Source of the DNA: Oppiella nova
Lineage: Eukaryota; Arthropoda; Arachnida; Sarcoptiformes; Oppiidae
Direction of reading: 5' to 3'
DNA: 25,292 bases
Assembly: GCA_905397405.1 (NCBI GenBank)
Contig: CAJPVJ010000441.1
Location: 1 to 25,292 of the forward strand
A program made the translations under genes and the position numbers. Shown here piece by piece: positions 22,366 through 25,292 of the stretch; positions within the stretch are counted from its first letter, which is position 1; the number at the start of each line of letters is the position of its first letter. The notes below the pieces were generated by a model. The model saw only the letters and a list, made by a program, of their open reading frames with translations. It did no database searches and was not told where the DNA came from.

Positions 22366-23710
22366 TTGGTCTGTTTGGTATAATTCTCGTCAGACTTAAT
22401 GGCCCTCAAAGAGAGGTAACATAATATAAGCTTAAGTCAACATTAAATGAAACTAATAATGATTATTCTGTTATTTCTCATGTCTGGAATCACATTATAA
22501 AATAGCGGCAAAACATTTACTAGAAATTCAATATAAAAATGATTAATCAAAACAATGTTAAAATGTTAAAACAGTTATAGAAGTAATCAATAATTATTTT
22601 GAAAGTCAAGTAAAACAATAAATTCTTTTCCATGTAATATTCAAATAAGAATTTTAAACCTTAAAAAATAAATATTTAATCATTGAAATAAATTATAATA
22701 TTTGCAAAGCTATATCATTGACTATAGTTTTTCTGAGATTACATTTGAATGTACAGAAAGTTCACTAAATATTTCGCTACTATTGCAATAAATCACAACA
22801 CAAAGAGTTTTTGTTATTTTATTACAAATTTTCGCTTTTGTCCGTTATGAACCTCTCTAGACAAGTTGCACTTTATTTACCTCATAAGACAATAATTCTT
22901 GTAAGTGTTCAATCGTATGCCTTATCATAATATGCCTGAACCACAACATTAGGGTCTGGCGTGTTATGAGTTTTCTCTCTCTACTAAACTCTAATACTGT
23001 ACACAATATACAGTTAATGTTGAATAGAGGAGAGAATAGAGTAGAGAATAGATTTATTTAAGTTTTTATAGCAATAGTTGCTAGCAGTTTAATGTCTAAA
23101 GAAACTACAGTTTGGGTGGAGTCGACAAAAGCGAATCTATCGCTTCTTCTTAAATGACTCAAAAGTAAAGTAATAGTAAAGCAATAGTTTTCGTACACAA
23201 TATTAGAAATGTTAGGAAATGTTGTAAATGTTAGCCATTATATAGCGGGGCTTAAACTAAGCGTAAGTAAACCATAAAATCGGTGCAAATGTTTGCCAAA
23301 CACGTTGTTGTCTACGGATAATAGTTTGTGGCAATCGATCCAACTTAAGGTGAATCATAGCACTCCTATCAGTCTGTCTCACCCAACAGTCTCCCAGTGC
23401 TCTCAACCTTTAAGAAAGATGTGCCCAACAACACTATCGTTACTCTATTGCTCTATCGATGTGTGAAAACACTGTAAGAAGTGATTACACACTCTCTCCG
23501 CGAAACTGTTGACTAACTATATTAGTCTCAATCATTATTCATGACATTCTCTTGTCTAAGCATAAGATTTCAATGTTATTAAATCTATTATATTTAATAA
23601 TAATAATGCATTTAATATTTACTCAATTGTTATACCTTTTAATAGACAATAAACAAAAACCATTAGTACTGAGAGAATAACCAAAAATGATTAGACTTTA
23701 GAGGCATACA

Positions 23711-23826
23711 AATAGTGAAGCCCTGGTCTGAGGTCTCTTATTGTGCATATATGTGTGCATACATTGAATGGCAATCAAGTCATAGCAGGGAATAATAAAT
23801 TTGAGATTTGAACGCATCGGAAAGGG
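23711..23826 (-). repeat. Right arm of the perfect 116-bp inverted repeat
   Basis: The exact reverse complement of 18849-18964, beginning AATAGTGAAGCCCTGG and ending CGCATCGGAAAGGG. It runs straight into a (GA)n array, so the microsatellite is at the outer side of both arms. The inner flank (ending GGCATACA) shares nothing with the inner flank of the left arm. Complete identity over 116 bp of complex sequence implies recent duplication, gene conversion, an active element family or an assembly artefact. Confidence 0.97.
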
Positions 23827-23853
23827 AGAGAGAGAGAGAGAGAGAGAGTGAGT

Positions 23854-23891
<38 letters not shown>
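23827..23891. repeat. (GA)n microsatellite with a GTGA interruption, outer flank of right arm
   Basis: A GA run broken by a short GTGAGTGAGTGA block near 23848-23859 and then resuming to about 23891. The left counterpart has no such interruption. Confidence 0.95.
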
Positions 23892-23894
<3 letters not shown>

Positions 23895-24634
23895 GTATGA
23901 GTCGAGAGCGAGAAGACCGTTAGGCGCCTCTAAACCCACTTCTCTCTACTCTCTACACACTCTCTCATCTCATTGAATAGGTTTTCATTTTCTATTCGCC
24001 GAAAACACTTTTACTCTAATATTATTACTTCTATTCGTAATATTACTGATAAGACGATAAGTTTTAATACATATATTGTATATATTTTATAGATTAAGTG
24101 TTGTCTGTGTCCTAATTAATGTGTTAGTGTTAGCCCACATCACTCATGTATGCCATACTATGCCATACTATGCCATACTATATGCCATCCTATTATTCCT
24201 TATATTAGCAAAACTGCTGGCATTAGATTTAGGTCTCAAATTCAATTCATACACATATTTGTGACTCATTTCCACATATTATACACAAGTGTTTTGCAAT
24301 ATACTGTATATAAGAAAAGATTACTTATTGATTGCAAAGACAAAGCAAAACAAGAAAAAGTTTTCCCGGAATAAAGTTTAGTGAGAAATAGTGCCTAAGA
24401 ATAATAGCGTAGACCTGCAAACGGATTCACTATCTTATAGCTACACTCAACACAAATGCCATAAACTTGTCATAAGTTTTGCGTTGCCTATCAAATGGAG
24501 TAGACATAAGGCATCAAGAAATGCACAAAACTATTGTCTAAACGCTTGGAAAACTAGTGTCTCGACACATACTCCACTCGCAGTCATAATTGGCAACACT
24601 TTTATTCATACAAATTCATAATAAGTTTACTTAC
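23892..24634. other. Non-coding DNA between the repeat segment and the right-hand genes
   Basis: Contains the TGCCATACTA tandem and a GTAATATTAC palindrome near 24037. If the 24635-24812 exon is real, this is the start of its first intron. The plus-strand frame 24391-24621 is amino-acid diverse but begins at GTG and has no other support. Confidence 0.5.
24151..24180. repeat. Tandem 10-mer TGCCATACTA, 3 exact copies
   Basis: Three exact 10-bp units followed by a partial TATGCCAT. Plus-strand frames through it give short Met-Pro-Tyr-like repeats. Confidence 0.95.
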
Positions 24635-24812
24635 CTTTCATAGCAGTGTTGGCGTACAGTATATGTGTGTTTGGAGTCCAAACAAAACGAGACAAAAGCA
24701 AAAGCAAACTGTAATGCAATACAAATAGAGTTATATATGATATTAGAGTAGAGACACAAACCCTACAAACCATACAAATCCCCGAAAGAGAACTTTTCTG
24801 CCTATAAGTCAT
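24635..24812 (-). CDS. Candidate first exon of a divergent minus-strand gene, ending at a perfect splice donor
   Basis: Read on the minus strand, an ATG at 24812 opens 59 codons plus one base, ending at AAG|GTAAGT. The exon's last G is 24635 and the intron GT starts at 24634, a full match to the U1 donor consensus. Without splicing the frame stops two codons later. The peptide starts MTYRQKSSLS, has a hydrophobic, possibly membrane-spanning stretch at about residues 17-44 with a run of five Leu, and ends in NTAMK. A second ATG three bases before the donor's AAG|G could also be the true start, making most of this 5' UTR. It lies head-to-head with the plus-strand gene at 25196. The exon status rests mainly on the donor; the amino-acid composition is partly explained by T-rich sequence. 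No family recognised. Confidence 0.35.
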
Positions 24813-25195
24813 CAAACAATTGAGTCATGCATTCAAATGCACACACATTACGGCACACATTATCACTACCCCACGCACTGCCCCCTTCATAGCACACCCA
24901 CCCATCACTACTCAATGAAGTTGACATCAAACACAACGTTATTTACTGAAGGAAATCGTCAATAATAAACGTAACGCTAAACTGAGACAAAGCGCTCCCT
25001 ATTGTGGGAAACCTTGCAGTGAACGGTTTGATACGTAATCTGCGCACAGATTCAGTGAAACCCTTGCAATGAATTGATAACACAATTGATGGACAGAGTG
25101 TGCAATGCTTTTGCAATACTAGACAACATTTGTGACCACAATCTCAATGTTATTATCATTGAATCGGATTTAATCAGTGTTTGTGTCCACACATA
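24813..25195. promoter_or_regulatory. Candidate promoter / 5' UTR region, possibly bidirectional
   Basis: About 380 bp between the candidate minus-strand start at 24812 and the plus-strand ATG at 25196. It contains C-rich patches at 24870-24906 with CACCC-type motifs, several CAAT-like sequences between 25065 and 25120, and an imperfect direct repeat with cores AAACCTTGCAGTGAA near 25010 and AAACCCTTGCAATGAA near 25058. No clear TATA box sits close to either start. Promoter function is inferred from position before a likely first coding exon; the bidirectional part depends on the weaker minus-strand exon being real. Confidence 0.35.
25005..25080 (+). repeat. Imperfect short direct repeat upstream of the right-hand gene
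   Basis: Two related 15-16 bp blocks, AAACCTTGCAGTGAA and AAACCCTTGCAATGAA, lie about 50 bp apart, 120-190 bp before the ATG at 25196. They differ by one inserted C and one G/A change. They could be paired binding sites in the promoter or 5' UTR, or a chance similarity. Confidence 0.5.
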
Positions 25196-25292
25196 ATGGC
25201 CGCTCTCATCAACCGATCGCTCGTCAAAGGCTCAGGTCTTGTATTGTCTCCAAACGCGTCCATTTGGTCCCCAAACCATGTCTTAAACGCCT
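25196..25292 (+). CDS. 5' end of a protein-coding gene, possible mitochondrial presequence (partial)
   Basis: Open frame of 32 codons plus one base, running off the window edge. The ATG has A at -3 and G at +4, a strong Kozak context. It is the first Met after an in-frame TGA at 25160-25162. The peptide begins MAALINRSLVKGSGLVLS and continues through a Trp-containing segment ending HVLNA. It has Arg7, Lys11 and several Ser/Asn, but no Asp or Glu, and its first helix would be basic and hydrophobic. That composition is typical of a mitochondrial targeting sequence. The stretch is visibly more GC-rich than most of the window and uses C/G third positions often, as real coding sequence does. I cannot name the protein from its presequence; the mature domain lies beyond the window. 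A signal-anchor or unrelated N-terminus remains possible. Confidence 0.7.
   Translation, partial: MAALINRSLVKGSGLVLSPNASIWSPNHVLNA

Larger units (their letters stand above)
18809..23891. other. Segment bounded by the inverted repeat and CT/GA arrays, possible non-autonomous element
   Basis: The arms plus their outer microsatellites enclose 4746 bp (18965-23710) of AT-rich DNA. The interior holds two further (CT)n arrays (19020-19047 and 22323-22361) and only weak ORFs, with no transposase, integrase or polymerase motif that I can see. No convincing target-site duplication is visible outside the arrays. A foldback-type element, a MITE-flanked segment or an inverted duplication are all consistent; element status is inference only. 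Confidence 0.3.

Noticed and set aside
18965-23710. Autonomous transposon between the inverted-repeat arms
   Set aside because: No frame long enough, or with catalytic motifs, for a transposase, integrase or polymerase was seen.
24391-24621. Plus-strand frame of 76 codons with diverse composition
   Set aside because: Starts at GTG, has no splice or polyadenylation support, and would lie in the intron implied by the minus-strand donor.

Overview
The window looks like eukaryotic, probably animal, nuclear DNA from an AT-rich genome. It is almost entirely non-coding. Long AT-rich stretches are broken by many (CT)n/(GA)n microsatellites and a few short tandem repeats. No bacterial-style gene packing, operons, rRNA or tRNA genes, CRISPR arrays or recognisable transposase or reverse-transcriptase genes are visible. 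An arthropod with large introns or intergenic spaces (a mite, for example) would fit, but this is a guess from composition and no marker gene here confirms it.

The best-supported gene is at the right edge. An ATG at 25196 in a strong Kozak context, with an in-frame stop just upstream, opens a frame that runs off the window. Its first 32 residues carry Arg and Lys but no Asp or Glu, as in a mitochondrial targeting presequence. On the opposite strand a possible divergent first exon ends at 24635 on a perfect splice-donor consensus. The roughly 380 bp between the two starts is a candidate bidirectional promoter.

Elsewhere only isolated exon or small-ORF candidates can be offered. These are a minus-strand exon at 5392-5581 ending on AG|GTAAAG, with a pattern loosely like a Myb/SANT trihelix domain; a 59-residue cysteine-rich minus-strand ORF at 4186-4365; a plus-strand 71-residue ORF at 12826-13041; a possible terminal exon at 7302-7513; and a weak ORF at 21078-21263. 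None could be named.

The most striking structure is a perfect 116-bp inverted repeat at 18849-18964 and 23711-23826. Its arms are extended by a CT array on one side and a GA array on the other, and they flank 4746 bp of AT-rich DNA. Layout: 1-1500 mixed, with a more GC-rich, CpG-containing patch near 950-1250; 1500-9720 microsatellite-rich with exon candidates; 9720-13200 very AT-rich and without long microsatellites; 13200-17800 AT-rich with a GGTAT-type array; 17830-18800 more GC-rich; 18809-23891 the inverted-repeat-bounded segment; 23900-25292 the approach to the right-hand gene.
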